Shown: positions 46,714 to 58,749, counted from the first letter of the stretch. The stretch: DNA of 64,000 nt from Adiantum capillus-veneris (GCA_014529385.2 CM043948.1:82443760-82507759), one strand, 5' to 3'. Notes: a model not told the origin generated them from the sequence alone. Numbers and translations are program-made.

Positions 46714-48628
46714 ATGATCACACAGGTAGGTGCATCTACACCTACTCTGTACAACCAGACTTTTAAATAGGTTTTTGAATGAAAAATTCTTTGTTGTGCA
46801 CAAATATTTTTATAAGCATTTGGCTCCTTTGACTCAAAAATTCCAGCGGTGGTGCATTTGGATTGATACAAGCTAGGCATCCTGCTAATGTCATCCTCCC
46901 TGGTTGTTAATGAATACTTATTGTTAGAATGATTGTGGTTTTGTGTGGATATCAATCTTCTTTCAATCTCATGGTAAATTTGCATCTATATTCAGTTATG
47001 CATCACAAAGTGATCAGCTTATTCTTTTGGATATTCTTTTGATATAGTGGTTGTTTCCAAATGAGGAGACACGCAAAATATTTGGTTTTGGTCCCTTTGG
47101 TTTTTTTCCCACACTGCCTCATTATCTTTGACTCGACTTGCTTGCCTAAGGGCGGGATTTTTTCTGTCACTCATACTACACCACACACAAACAGCCACAC
47201 AATAATAAGCTCCTTTGTGTTGAGTTCGAGGAGTACTATATGTAGAGAAACTTGGCTTGTTTTGGCTCTCTCTTATAATTATCTCAGATTACCAGCATCG
47301 TGGTAACATGCATGGGTGAGATTGTCATGATTGTACACAGGGATACATAGCACCATATCAGATTACGGATGTGGGATCTCATGATGTAGGTGGATGTACA
47401 AATAATATCTTTTTTTTGTTGTGATCTTTTACGTTAAAGATGCAAATGAATGCATGGATAAGCCTACACACAAACTTTCTTGGTTTGGTATGATATGCAG
47501 CTACATATGTCGAACCCCATCGTAATACTTCTCTATATGAGAGGATTGTCACTATTTTTTTTGTCGGTGACCTCATGTGAAGGTATCAATAGATGATTGT
47601 TGGGACTAGATTTTTTCAAAATATTGAGTATATACGAAGGAAATGTTGTCGATGTTCCTACATAAATCAAAAAGAGATACATAATGTAACTTTGAAATGA
47701 ACATATTGTAGGGTTTTAGGTGTGATGACTTTGACTTTTCTTTTTAAACATAGTGAGTAGTTACCAAGGAATGGCCGCCAAAATTTCTACACATTGATTT
47801 TCATACATAGACTACCAGGACCATAGGCATAGCCATAACATAGTAGAAGAAGGATACAGTTCGACTTACTGTCGATACTTGTAAAAACCAACTTTCTTAA
47901 AGTGTACTTCTATCTTTATATGGAGGAACACACTTTTGATGAAGGTAAGTATATAGTGGTGAACTCACAATTATAAAGTATTTTTATGCTATCCTTTCTT
48001 GGTGGATAAATGCATAATTTTTGAAACAAATGTTTGTAATTTACTTTGAAATTAGTCCAATGATTGTTAAAAGAGCCTTAATCCTCAAGTGAGGGTCTCG
48101 GATGAGATGACATTAGGCTGGACTTTTGAGAATTGATCCAATTTACAAAGGAGATGCTGTCTGATTTTTTCTGGAATTAAATGATGTAAACATTATCGTA
48201 AATAAAAGGCTCATTCTCAGCTAAACTTAAGATCTGATCTATGATATGTTGTTAGTTTTGGTTGTAATTTTTGACACGGATAACAAGGGGAGGGAGTCGT
48301 TGACACCTATCTTCCCAATTAATGCCAGTTCTGACGGCTTGTGTTTCTTGGATGGTGACAGGTAAGACACTTTTTCCTTGGGATTACAACGACAATTGCA
48401 GCGATAACAGAAGATCATCCACTATTTGGTTATTTTTATTAGTGATAGATGACCATAATATATATTCTTTGATACACTATATGTCAGTATCAATTTCAAA
48501 TGTCAACTTTATCTACTTGTTATCTAATATATACATAATGTTTGGTTATTTACACGTTGACTGGTCTCTAGTCCCATTGTATGGTTCAATAGATTGTGAA
48601 ATCAAACTATTGTTAGATAATCTTTCTT

Positions 48629-48673
<45 letters not shown>
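46714..48673 (+). other. Gene-like repeat unit 0 (weakest copy)
   Basis: A possible mini first exon ATGATCACACAG (46714-46725) sits before GTAGGT, but no clear TATA box is present. At 48273-48361 lies the block shared by all units, starting GACACGGATAACAA and ending GGTGACAG|GTAAG. An (AC)n tract (48629-48673) closes the unit, as in units II and III. An open frame from 48322 to 48630 has no recognised domain. Confidence 0.3.
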
Positions 48674-48675
<2 letters not shown>

Positions 48676-48749
48676 AGCTTGAGTTCTTTCTTCTGACTCA
48701 CAAGGGACAAAAAGAAGCAGGGCCGATAAGTATTTTTGTGGCTCCTCAT

Positions 48750-49262
48750 CTACATCTCTATTAAACCACCCATTACGTGATCACACAAATAGCTATCGCA
48801 GTAATAGCAGGTGTTTGGGCGCTCTGTTAAGGGCAAAATACGAGTTGCCAAGACCAACCCATACTCCCGTGTGCGTGGAGTACTGTTAAAATAACCTCTT
48901 AGTTGATGACCATAACTTCGATACAAATAGATCTTTTGAGATGGAAGGAATTGGGCTAGCAGGTATAACCGCTCTGAAAAACCTAGCTTCATTGAATGTT
49001 CTACGTAATAATACTGTGGCCCTAGGCCCAGAGCTTCTGTAACCATAGCCAATCTGATATTGTTCCTAAAATGCTCACGACCCCAAAGTGTTACACGAGT
49101 CACTCAATCTTTGTATGACCACCATTTAGTATGGGAAACAGAGGTTCCTAAGTGTGGGAATAGATATAGTTCATAACGGAGTAATGTTGTTCTCCGTGTA
49201 GAGTCACCTGATTGATAAAGGTGTGCTTTTGCTATGGAAAAAACCAGTTCTTGATTGTAGGC
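48750..49262 (-). pseudogene. Unrecognised protein-like reading frame, one stop
   Basis: From an ATG near 49262 (MAYNQELVFSIAKAHLYQSG) the minus strand stays open for about 170 codons except for one TGA at about 49104-49106 in the context KWWSYKD.VTRVTLWGRE. The composition looks protein-like: aromatic-rich, with YYYVEHSMKLGFSERLYLLA, PSQKIYLYRSYGHQLRGYF and a C-terminal CYYCDSYLCDHVMGG. I cannot assign a family; a degraded gene, an organelle or viral insertion, or a transposon accessory gene are all possible. It lies between units 0 and I on the opposite strand. Confidence 0.35.
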
Positions 49263-49482
49263 CATTTTTTTAGCACTCCTGTTATGCAAACATGAGGATA
49301 TGTATATTACGCTTGTATAGTTACTCCTTACTGCTACCTTTGATTGGTTTATATATAAGTGTCTTCTGGCTTTTATAGACTCACTTTCTGACTTTGAATC
49401 AAAATTGGAAGTATGAATTAATAAAAAAATGTGTTGTTAATATGTAGCATATCGTACACTGTTTAGTTCCTTGCTGGATACT

Positions 49483-49910
49483 GTACCCCAGTTATTGGAT
49501 ACTTGACTTAAGCCGAGTATATTGGTTTGTGGATAGCTAGGATGTGTGGGATAAAACTGAGCTTGTTTTTTTTTAAAAAAAGCTCGATAGTCAATTCAAA
49601 CCGGGTATCGACTGCATTGGGGTTTCTAGTTGGTATTCTGTATGTGACTAGATATTTATTTGATGTGACCTTGCTTTAAGGTAAATAAACATCTCTATAT
49701 ACTGTACCCAGTTGCTGGATGCATGACATATGCCGAGGATTATGGTGTGTGGATTTTATATTGGGATGTGTGGCTAAACCTGAGCCAGGTAAAAAAAATC
49801 TCGATGGTCGAATTGAACTGGGTATCGACGGCTTTGGTGTGTCCAGTAGGTATACATTATAAGACTAGATATTTTATGATGTGACCTTGCTTTAAGGTAA
49901 ATAGCACATC
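49483..49910 (+). repeat. Tandem repeat of about 205-220 bp, two copies, before unit I
   Basis: Two diverged copies (49483-49688, 49689-49910), each ending GATGTGACCTTGCTTTAAGG and containing GGGTATCGAC and a poly-A or poly-T run. Similar tandem doublings occur in the intron of unit II (58750-59160), so internal tandem duplication is a habit of this family. Confidence 0.65.
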
Positions 49911-50155
49911 TCTCTCTCTCCATTTACACTATGTAGCGTATTTTTACCTCTCTGTTGTGTCGGGCTGCCTGCAACACGTCTTGTGCCTGCGCTAGGGTTG
50001 AGGTGGCTTGTGAGTATAGTCGCATATACTGATGTAAGGTCAGACCGGATCTTCAGCGGGGACTATCCCTGAGTATCTGGCCCGTATGGGTGGCGTCTAA
50101 CTTTGTAGTAGGACTGTGACAGTGGCGGATCTGCTCCCGATTCGCTTCAGCAATG

Positions 50156-50327
50156 TATAAAAGCCCCCTAAAATTGTGAGTACTCTTACTCACTTGGCAT
50201 AGTATTGTATTCACTTGTGTGCATTCTATACTGTGTGGATGAGTGGATACTTCCTACTGGGTGCTCAATCATGCCGAAAAAGAACGTGAAGGATACTGTG
50301 GATGCTTCGTCGTCTCCTAATCTACAG
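50156..50327 (+). CDS. Unit I: TATA box and short first coding exon
   Basis: TATAAAAG at 50156-50163 is followed 108 bp later by ATG at 50271. The exon reads MPKKNVKDTVDASSSPNLQ (19 codons) and stops at CAG|GTTTTA (donor at 50328), phase 0. A possible second exon begins after TAAAATTACAG at 51046 and is open for 78 codons to a TAA at 51280 (SLDKFKSLGKVPIALDLRYT, then CLRALYTGFCKG). The spliced product would be 97 residues with no domain I know. The model rests on splice-site and promoter appearance and on the similarity of units II and III. Confidence 0.35.
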
Positions 50328-51045
50328 GTTTTATAAAATTCCTTGTCTTACATTTGGAATCTTTGTAGCTTCGCTGTAACTGGTTTTTTGAAATTCTTAA
50401 AAAAAAACCAGGTAGTCTGTTACCGTATATTTAACCTAAAGCTAATATGTCACTCTGAAGCTTTGTTGATGAAATGATTTGAAAATTTGGAAACTTGTTC
50501 CGGATACTTTTTACTGGTCTTTTGGAGATTAATGAATGTGTAGGTACTCTTTTGCTGCTGTGTGACAGTTTGGAAATTATATATTTCTTTGACTAATGAT
50601 GGTCGATGTCGTAAAATAAACAAATAATTAAGTTGCAACCTGGTTTTAGAAACTGAGTGAAAGGCTCAGTTAAACTAAGTATTGCCTGGATTTTTGTGAA
50701 TGATGGGAGTTGTATGCATGGTTGCCGTTTAAAGTGCCGTAAAACTGGTCTATGAGGAAAATTCTTTTTTTAAAAAAAAATTGGGGGAAACTGCCTGGTA
50801 AGAGGCCGTTTTTGCTACTAAGGAAAGAGTATTGTATGTACTTTTTAGAATGGAATTGTATATTGGTGCGAAGATGTTAAGATTCGGCTAAAAATTTGCT
50901 CAATAGATTAAATTAACTCGTGTAAAAATATAAAAAAACCCAAAAACTCACAAATAAAATGAGCTGTAATGATCATATAATGTGGATTTGATATTTTGGA
51001 TTACGGCTTCACTAATTTACTGTTGTCCTGTGTATAAAATTACAG

Positions 51046-51282
51046 TCACTTGATAAATTTAAATCTCTTGGTAAGGTTCCTATTGCATTAGATCTGCGGT
51101 ACACTTGTTTGAGGGCACTTTATACTGGTTTCTGTAAAGGCGTCCTGACTTCTCTTAGTGCTTGTTCTCTTATTCATGATAAAGCTAAGAGTTGCTACAC
51201 ATCCGTTATTGAATATGAGTGGCAATACATACTCGGTTTGTATATTGAGCTAAAGTATTGCAGCACATACTGGATTTATTAA
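51046..51282 (+). CDS. Unit I: candidate second exon
   Basis: Open from the acceptor to TAA in the frame set by the phase-0 first exon. Contains LTSLSACSLIHDKAKSCYTS and VIEYEWQYIL. Downstream acceptor-like sites at 51497 and 51614 show that other splice patterns are possible. Confidence 0.25.
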   Translation, partial: SLDKFKSLGKVPIALDLRYTCLRALYTGFCKGVLTSLSACSLIHDKAKSCYTSVIEYEWQYILGLYIELKYCSTYWIY

Positions 51283-51966
51283 AACTGGTTCCAAGATTCT
51301 GGTTTTTTTCACATAAGATGATGTTTCTTTTGATACTGTTCGGTAAATTACCTTTACTTCAACTGGGGAATTGAGTTATATATGGCTTGGCTGGGTTGGA
51401 ACCTCGGCTATTATATAAAATTTGTTGGTCTTCATTTGCTGGATTAAAAAGAAACACTCAAAAATATAGAAGCTGACTCTAACCTAAGCATCTTGCAGTA
51501 TATACAATAGTGCTTCTAGGAATAGGTTATAAAATCCTCGGTTTTATGGAAAGTCGTATAAACTCCCTTTTATACGGATCTGTTCTGGTTTTTTATATGT
51601 TGTATCTGTCTCAGACCAGGTCCGAGTCTGATCGAAGGACTGACTCACCTAGTGCCTTATATTTTTTTAATTAAAACAACTGTCTATTTCTGGCTAGTGA
51701 TACAATATAACAAGACATGACTTGATAAGCATTAATATTTCTTGAGAAATGTAATTTTAAAAAAATATATATATATATCAAAAGATTTAGAAAAAGATGG
51801 TTTTAAAAAGAGAGAGATATATGTATATTAAATTGAGGAATGAACAGGTACATTGCTACTTTATGGTGTGCAATTTCCTTTATCAGATTGGCAAAATTTG
51901 CCAAAGAATGGTTTATTTCAAAACTAAACAAAATACTTGTTAAGAACAATATGTTTTTTTTAAGGT

Positions 51967-52050
51967 GACATGGATAACAACTGGGATGCCCTGCATCACC
52001 TGCGTACAGTCACATGCTAACGAACTGTTTTCTTGTGGCTATGGGTGCAG
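51967..52050 (+). other. Unit I: shared block ending CAG|GTGAGG
   Basis: GACATGGATAACAA at 51967-51980, then TGCTAACG (branch-point-like) and a T-rich stretch to GGGTGCAG|GTGAGG. The homologous blocks are at 48273-48361, 59736-59823 and 61829-61916, all 84-89 bp long. Confidence 0.6.
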
Positions 52051-52525
52051 GTGAGGGCTACCTTCCTTGATTAAATTGTCGAGTTCTTAACAAATGGAGG
52101 ATATCTTAATGTGACGCAAATTTTCCCAGACTTTGGGTTTATGGATTCTTGAACTATATCTTGTTATCTTCATTACCTTGTACAAAATTTATTTTCAACT
52201 GCAAATAAACTATTGTGCAATACCACTGTACTTTTCTAGAATTCATGGTCTGTGAATAGCTCGTGTTCGTTTGCGTATATGTATTTAGATTTAAAACTGC
52301 TACACACACGTATGTAGCCCACTATTGGAGATCATGACTTTCCAACAATATAGAAAATGAGGTAAAAACTCTAGAGATTAGTAAACTAGATCATATAAAC
52401 TCTTGAGCTTCTATATGTGTATGTAAGCATCATACAACGATGGTGTAGTTTGTGAATAAGAGGAAAGGGTCAACATGTATGGGTACATTCTTTTGTAATT
52501 GAGGCAATGTGGGTGGTATAATGTC

Positions 52526-52527
<2 letters not shown>

Positions 52528-52578
<51 letters not shown>
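52528..52578. repeat. (AG)n microsatellite, 51 bp
   Basis: Pure AG repeat not visibly inside an LTR. Confidence 0.95.
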
Positions 52579-52579
<1 letters not shown>

Positions 52580-52859
52580 CTATCGCTATACAATGTTGAA
52601 GGGAGACGTACTTTCTAAACATTCATGTCAAGAATGTGTTTTCATTCTCTTGAACTATTTGTATAACACATACAATTTTGTACATATATCTCTCTCTATC
52701 CTTGATCAAGTGCCTCTTAGAACTATAAGTTATGTTGTGTATGTTTATATGTTAAATAATACACACACATTATCTTCTCTTAAATAGGAGAATGTTGGCA
52801 TTAGGTATTGAGCACATCTTCATCTACTTTAAGCATGCACATCAAGTGGAAGTCATAGA

Positions 52860-54470
52860 GGATCCATGATCAACATTGATTTAAGGAAATTTTTCCTACA
52901 AATCAATAAAAGTTTCATACACTACAGGCTAAGCAAGATCCCTCTCTTCCTTCATGATATAGTCAAAAGCATCTCCTGTGGAACCTTTTGTAGCACCATG
53001 AATATTTCCCTTAGGTTCATAGTCCCCCTTTTTCATGAAGAAATATATATATGTATGAACTCTTTGACTCCCCGTGCCTTAGTAATTTTTGTTGACCACC
53101 TTTTAGCCTTTGAGATTCATACATTTGTTACTAGCTTGATTTGGTTACCACATGCACGACCATCTCCCGGACGTGTACCATACTTTTGTTGTTGTATAAG
53201 ACGTGAAAATTGTTTTCGCCTTGTGAAGATGCTTATTCACCAATTTTCTTCTCTTCCACAATCAACATAAACACAAAATCTATAAGATATTCTCTCCAAT
53301 ATAAGTAGAGGTCTTAGTCTACTTGTAGCCTAGTCCTAGACTACACAAGCAGGCTTTCACCTTGTCATCATTATCAAGTGTAATGTCAGTAGACATAAGC
53401 ATTCACAAATACCTTTTATCTTTAGTACATAGTCAATCATGAGGAGACAAGTTAGGATTAAAGGCTAATCTGAAATGCTCAAGGGGATACCTAGACATGT
53501 CTAGTAAGCTTACTATCTTAGCTATAGATTTGAGATGTAGCCTCGAGGTTTAAGGTTGAATCAAAGTGTTCAAAGGTACACATACATAGTGTTAGATTGG
53601 AGTATTTTAAGGATGGTAATTGGGCTAGACCATGGTACCTAGGAAAGGGATGGAGCTTGCAAACTTGATTTGTCAAAACTCTCAAGTTCTCCATCCCTAT
53701 TCTTCATACCACAATCTACCCCCAAGTATACATCCATACTATACACTCTAATATTTTGATCTATGTGCCTCATCAAATAAAAGAGGCTACCTCACCAAAA
53801 ACTAGAAAAATTGTATGATGCAAGAAAAACATGTTGCCTAGCATAACAAGTACACGAAGATAAGGTGCATCCAATATCCTATCTCACCGAATTTGCATCG
53901 TCCATTTTAGGATTGAATAGGAAGACTCATTTTTAGCTCTTTTGTTATTCAACACTTTGTCTAAACCATCATCAATAATCAAATGATTTATCAACCTATG
54001 CAGGTTCATGAACATTTGGTGAGCTTACATTTGTCTCTTTGGTAGATGATAACAAAGGCTCAATGGTATCTTCCACAAAACCACATCTCAACTAGCCTAG
54101 ATCCATTTTCATTGCAAATGATTCAACCTAGAACCAATAAAAATACATTTCCAAACCCTATCATCCAATCTTTGAAATGTTGCTCAAGCAACAAACTAAA
54201 GCATTTGCTATAGAATTAGAGACATATAGGTGACCGATGGAAGCTTTATTGCATGAAAATATTCATATAGAGTGATAGATTGAAAAGCTATGGTGGAACA
54301 TCTATGAGGTATATAGGCATCATAATGACAACCTCAATCCAAAATGCTTGTGACTAATTTTGGATTTTGACCATACATCATGCCATTCCCACAAGTGATC
54401 TATCTTTCCTCTCGGCGATACCATTTTGATGAGGGGTATATGGCATTGTTTTGTCATATTCGAGCAATTT
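52860..54470 (-). pseudogene. Heavily decayed Copia integrase/RT
   Basis: At 54320-54450 the minus strand matches the intact Copia integrase: CAAAATGCTTG corresponds to the FWAEAV region and CGATACCATTTTGATGAGG to PPQNGVAER. Lower coordinates hold further Copia-like text near 53085 (TTGACCACCTTTTAGCC). Only the integrase part is convincing. No LTRs seen. Confidence 0.5.
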
Positions 54471-54932
54471 GGAAATTTTGCTATTTTTGGTGTGCATGTG
54501 TATATGTGTTGGAGTTGATTGTAATTGATGGTGAATTTCTACTTCTTTTTGGATTTTTTGGTAACTTTTTTGCCATGTTTGGGAGTGTTTTCCGTTTTCC
54601 GATAATTTTTTTTTGTTTATAGGCTATGGGGCATAAAAATTTATAAAATAAAATAAAAAGGGCACATATACATGCTCATGTACTTTGGCACTCGATAAAA
54701 CACACAACCCACATTTGTCACATGCACTCTCACTGCATTGATGCATACACACAACAATTTGCAATGCCAATTTGGTGTCTTGACATCTTTGAAGGGTTTC
54801 TCAAGAATTTTGGTTGGGCTTTGAAATTTCAGCTGGTTGAAATCGTACACTTTTAGTTTGGAAGAGCCATAGAGCGAATAAATCTTTTCATGCTTGAATC
54901 GCGTATTCTCCATGGATGAATCGTCATTCTTG

Positions 54933-54986
<54 letters not shown>

Positions 54987-55133
54987 CCCCACCCCTTTTT
55001 GCTTGTGCTCAAGTGCTCGCTAATGCAGTCATTCTCTTTATCTTTCTCTCTTCAATGTCATCTTTTTCTCTCTGTCTATTGAGTTGTCCTTCTCTGCCCT
55101 ACGTTCGGCCATCACACACACTTTCTCTCTTCT
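54471..55133. other. No gene recognised; (TC)n tract
   Basis: AT-rich stretch with a (TC)n tract at 54940-54983 and a C run. The last five bases (55129-55133, CTTCT) are the target duplication of LTR C. Confidence 0.5.
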
Positions 55134-55427
55134 TGTTAACCCTCATGGCTCACAGACACCCTACCACCAATGCCAGACGTCGTATTATTTATTTGGTAGC
55201 GTCAAGGACCAGGCTTGTCGGTCTAATAGAAAAAGGGTAGAGTGATCGCCAATGAGAGGCGCATTCTAACTGGAACATTCAAGGGTTAGTTTGCTAAGCA
55301 TGGGCGCCCAAGTGTGAATGAGCGAGCTCATATAAAAGTCATCTAAACCTAAAAATCACTCATTCTCTCATTTGTGCAATCGAAGAGTGCTCTTGCTCCA
55401 TCTCCTTCTTCTTCTTCTTCATCTCCT

Positions 55428-55459
<32 letters not shown>

Positions 55460-55655
55460 GGAGAGAGAGAGAGTGCACGATCGAGTATTGCAACGACGGC
55501 ACTGCGGCGGTGAGGCAGTTGAGCGCGGCACGGTGGTAGCTCCCTCTTCTTCACGGCGAGGAATCCTCCACGAAGTCAAGCATAGGGCAGTGAGTGAGAC
55601 ACCCTTGCTCTCCTAAGCTTGCTAGATTAGTATAGTTGTGTGCTTGGAGCCATTT
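55134..55655 (+). repeat. LTR C (5' LTR of element X, 3' end missing)
   Basis: Starts TGTTAACCCTCATGGCTC, preceded by CTTCT, the same 5-mer that follows LTR A. It matches LTR A best. It lacks its last 70 bp and the primer site: after GGAGCCATTT it jumps directly to internal sequence. ATTT (55652-55655) is common to both sides of the join. Confidence 0.85.
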
Positions 55656-56201
55656 CTCTCATTTACTCTTTGAATCAAGCGCGATCATCAACACGAACAG
55701 GTGTTTCTTGTCCATTAGCATTGCCCCTTGTCCTTTTTTTTGCATCCATGTTTGTTTGCTTTAATTGTGATTGGTAAGTCTCTAGTCAGCTCTTGGACAT
55801 GAAATACTTGGCTCTCGCGGTTAAACAACTTAATTGACCAGAGAAACTGAGAAGCTTGCCCATGGTATTAATAGTTGACCTCTAGTGCATTTCGATCGTT
55901 GAATTAGTGACCCTAGACTTGTTTAGTTTTTTGACCTTTACAACTGTTTATGCGTTTGATTATATTACACTTTAATGTTTACTGTTGACAAATTTTTTAA
56001 TATTCTGTTACCAATCAATTTGTGTGCCTACAATTGCATATGCTTTTTAATTGTATATTGCAGTTATTGTGCGAATTTTGGTTGATTTTGTAGTGATTGA
56101 AGAAGACTAAGGACATTCAACCTCAGATGCTCTTCCAGCTCGACGAACGGGCTTCATCTTAATAGCTTCCGAGGATGGAATCTACATCAGGAAGGGGGGC
56201 A
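55656..56201 (+). other. 3' internal fragment with polypurine tract (elements X/Y)
   Basis: Matches the reverse complement of 34453-35655 minus about 640 bp. It ends with AGGAAGGGGGGCA directly before LTR D. No coding sequence. Confidence 0.75.
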
Positions 56202-56511
56202 TGTTAACCCTCACGGACATCCTATCACCTTCGACGGATGCATATTATTTATTTGATTGAGTCATGGACCGGGCTTGTCGGTCCAATAGGTGTGTAGGTG
56301 ATCGCGGATGAGAGACGCACCACTTATCTTATTTTGACAGTAGTTTGGAAAGGACCGACCATTGTGGGGGCCCATGTCTGAATGGGTTAAACTCTTATAA
56401 AAGGTCCATTTGACCTAAAAATCCTCATTTTTGGAGGTGTAAGCTAAGAAGTGCTCTTGCTCCATCTTTGTCTCCTTCTCCTTCGTGTGCTCACAGCTCT
56501 GTGTGTGTGTA

Positions 56512-56568
<57 letters not shown>

Positions 56569-56795
56569 ATTAAGGCGTCATCGGCGGCGGCGAGGCGGTT
56601 GAGCGCGGCATTGACGGCGACTCCTTCTTCTTCGCAGCACACGATCCTTCACGACGAAAGCATTGAGCGACGAGTGACACACCCCTGTCCCCTTGAGCTT
56701 GCTAGAATCTTCTAGTTGTGTGTTTGCAGCCTTTTGAGGGTTGCATACAATACACATGCAAGTTCTCAGCTTTGACACGTACGACAAAGCGTACA
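56202..56795 (+). repeat. LTR D (3' LTR of element Y)
   Basis: 594 bp, TGTTAACCCTCACGG to AAAGCGTACA, followed by GACAT (56796-56800), the same 5-mer that precedes LTR B. It carries (AG)n at 56514-56567. It matches LTR B best. Confidence 0.9.
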
Positions 56796-57066
56796 GACAT
56801 GAAGACACAAAGAAGACAACCTTCACACTTGAGACAAGAACATACATGAGAGCTCATAAGACTATGATGATGATTGAGACTGAGGTTGTGAATGGTCAAG
56901 GGTGGTTAGGTGGCTCAAGCTACATCAAGAAGATTGTGCCATTGATTTTAGTATAAGAAAGCTTCTTCGTCTCCTACATATTCTCCACTCCTCTTCTTCA
57001 CTCTATCTTGTATCAACAACTTTGTATGTTCTTATGGATTTATTGTGAAGATCATGAGTTGCATTA
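56796..57066 (+). repeat. Right half of the family Z LTR that was the target of element Y
   Basis: After the GACAT duplication the sequence GAAGACACAAAGAAGACAAC and onward matches the reverse complement of 43520-43710. It ends TTGCATTACA at about 57070, followed by GGTGGTATTAGA, a worn initiator-Met primer site. Confidence 0.75.
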
Positions 57067-57840
57067 CAGGTGGTATTAGAAAAAAATAATCTTGCAAAAT
57101 TCAAAGTTAAGAACAACGAAGAAGAGGTTTCTTTGAATTGGGCATTCAAAAAATGCCAACATCAATCAATTTGACAATAAAAAAAAGATGAATTGTTGGA
57201 TCTCACAAGGATAAAGGATTCAAGTGAATAAGATAAGTGCCATACCCCTTTTTATGAGATGGCAAATTTCTTTAAGCAACTACTAAAGTGAATAAGAAAA
57301 GTGCCATACCCCTTTTTATGAGATGCATGATTTCTCATAAGCAACTACTAAAATAATTTTCATCTATATTGGAAAAGATAAGAACAAAGAAAGTAAATTA
57401 TTTTGTTAATTTGGGTAGTACACATTGTTTTATGTCACCAAAATTTGTGGAAAATTTGAATTTATTATTTGATTCTCACAGTAAAAGACTACTAGAATTA
57501 GCAAATGGGAAGGAACACTATACATAATGGTAGTTTTCAAATTAGTCTTTTTGTCTAAAAACTAAAACGTTCAAGAAACTTCTTATGTGATTGACATGGA
57601 TGAACATAATCTTATATTGTAAATTGGTTGATTGTATTATCATTGTGGTTTCATTGATTATGAGCAAGGGAAATTGATTTTGAAGGATAGAGGGGGCAAG
57701 GAGCATAAAAGTAAGGCCAATGAAGAAAACACTAAGTCACATTTTATTTTTGCAATGAAACTCGTGAGAGGGTTAGATAAGGGTGGCAAACTTTCCCAAT
57801 GTTTTTGTAGGAAGTTTTTGACAAAGAAAAACAAGTAATA
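57067..57840 (+). pseudogene. Gypsy family Z gag-protease relic
   Basis: Near 57430-57520 the plus strand reads STHCFMSPKFVENLNLLFDS and LLELANGKEHY, the flank of a Gypsy retropepsin (G.TH.F.S..FV..L...LANGK). Later MDEHNLI-like text follows with stops. A YYHCGFIDYEQGK stretch at about 57635 may be a worn zinc knuckle. It sits directly after the reconstructed family Z LTR and primer site, so LTR and body belong together. Confidence 0.55.
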
Positions 57841-58240
57841 ATCCAAACACACACACACACACACACACACTTTGTAACTTGCTTTTCAGTTTTCAACATA
57901 TTAGAAAATACTTTACTAAACCCTAATGTTGTCACCCTAGGGTAGATAGCTACACTGTAAAAACTACAACTTATTTAAGATACACTAAGTTTAAGTCTAC
58001 CATGGGATGGAACCCTTATAAGCTAATAATTGCCACTTAAGCATTAGCTGGCAAGTTAAAAACGTGGGTCTCTCTACTGGGCCTCAACTATCCTGCCGTG
58101 AGGCATTATGGTAAATTTGCTCCACTGAGCCGGACCACAACTGAGGCGACTGTATATTGTCGATTCTCCAGAAGGGGCATGCTATACTCAGTACTTGGGA
58201 GGATTTTGCACACGTCAGGAGTAATGGTGGTCTCCTCTCC

Positions 58241-58377
58241 TCTATTTAAAGAGGTGAGGGCGCTTTCTGCCCCTCACTTAACTTCGGGTGTGTTTTTACT
58301 TGAAAGTTAGGACTGTGCGTTGGTTTTCGTTACTCAGTGCTACACCAAACATGGAGCTTGTAGCTCAACCAGCCCAG
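58241..58377 (+). CDS. Unit II: promoter and short first coding exon
   Basis: CTATTTAAA at 58242-58250, an inverted repeat GTGAGGG...CCCTCAC (58254-58277), then ATG at 58351. The exon MELVAQPAQ (9 codons) ends CAG|GTTTGT at 58377, phase 0. A candidate second exon after CTTCTACAG (59360) gives LEGLGYHKGSLPLGLLRDCD and a stop after 21 codons. Its G..LPL...LR.C resembles G.VPIAL.LR..C in unit I. Function unknown. Confidence 0.35.
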
Positions 58378-58749
58378 GTTTGTCACTGTTTATTGAACTT
58401 AGTTTTCTTTCTTGTTAAAATTGCAAACATAACCAGGCTATGGTATCTTGATCACCTTCACTGAATGCCTGCTAAGGCCCATCGAATGGGTTTGCTCTAC
58501 ATGACAATACATAAGGATGAATGTAAAGAAAAAAACTCTGACCCCTCTAGTGGGTTTAGCTGCATAATTATATAGTTTGAATGAAGGTGATCCTTAAAAT
58601 TTGGGGTTTGGCATAATAAATATGGCCGCTTTATAGAGTAAAATTCTAATGCGATGTTACTCTGCGTTAACTAGTTCATTGGTTTTTTTGATTAGGAGGT
58701 ATATATATATATATATATATTTAAGTTGCTTGGCTTGGAAAATTCTGGT

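Noticed and set aside
52866-53270. 134-codon plus-strand open frame as a host gene
   Set aside because: It overlaps minus-strand Copia-like relic sequence and shows no domain or promoter.
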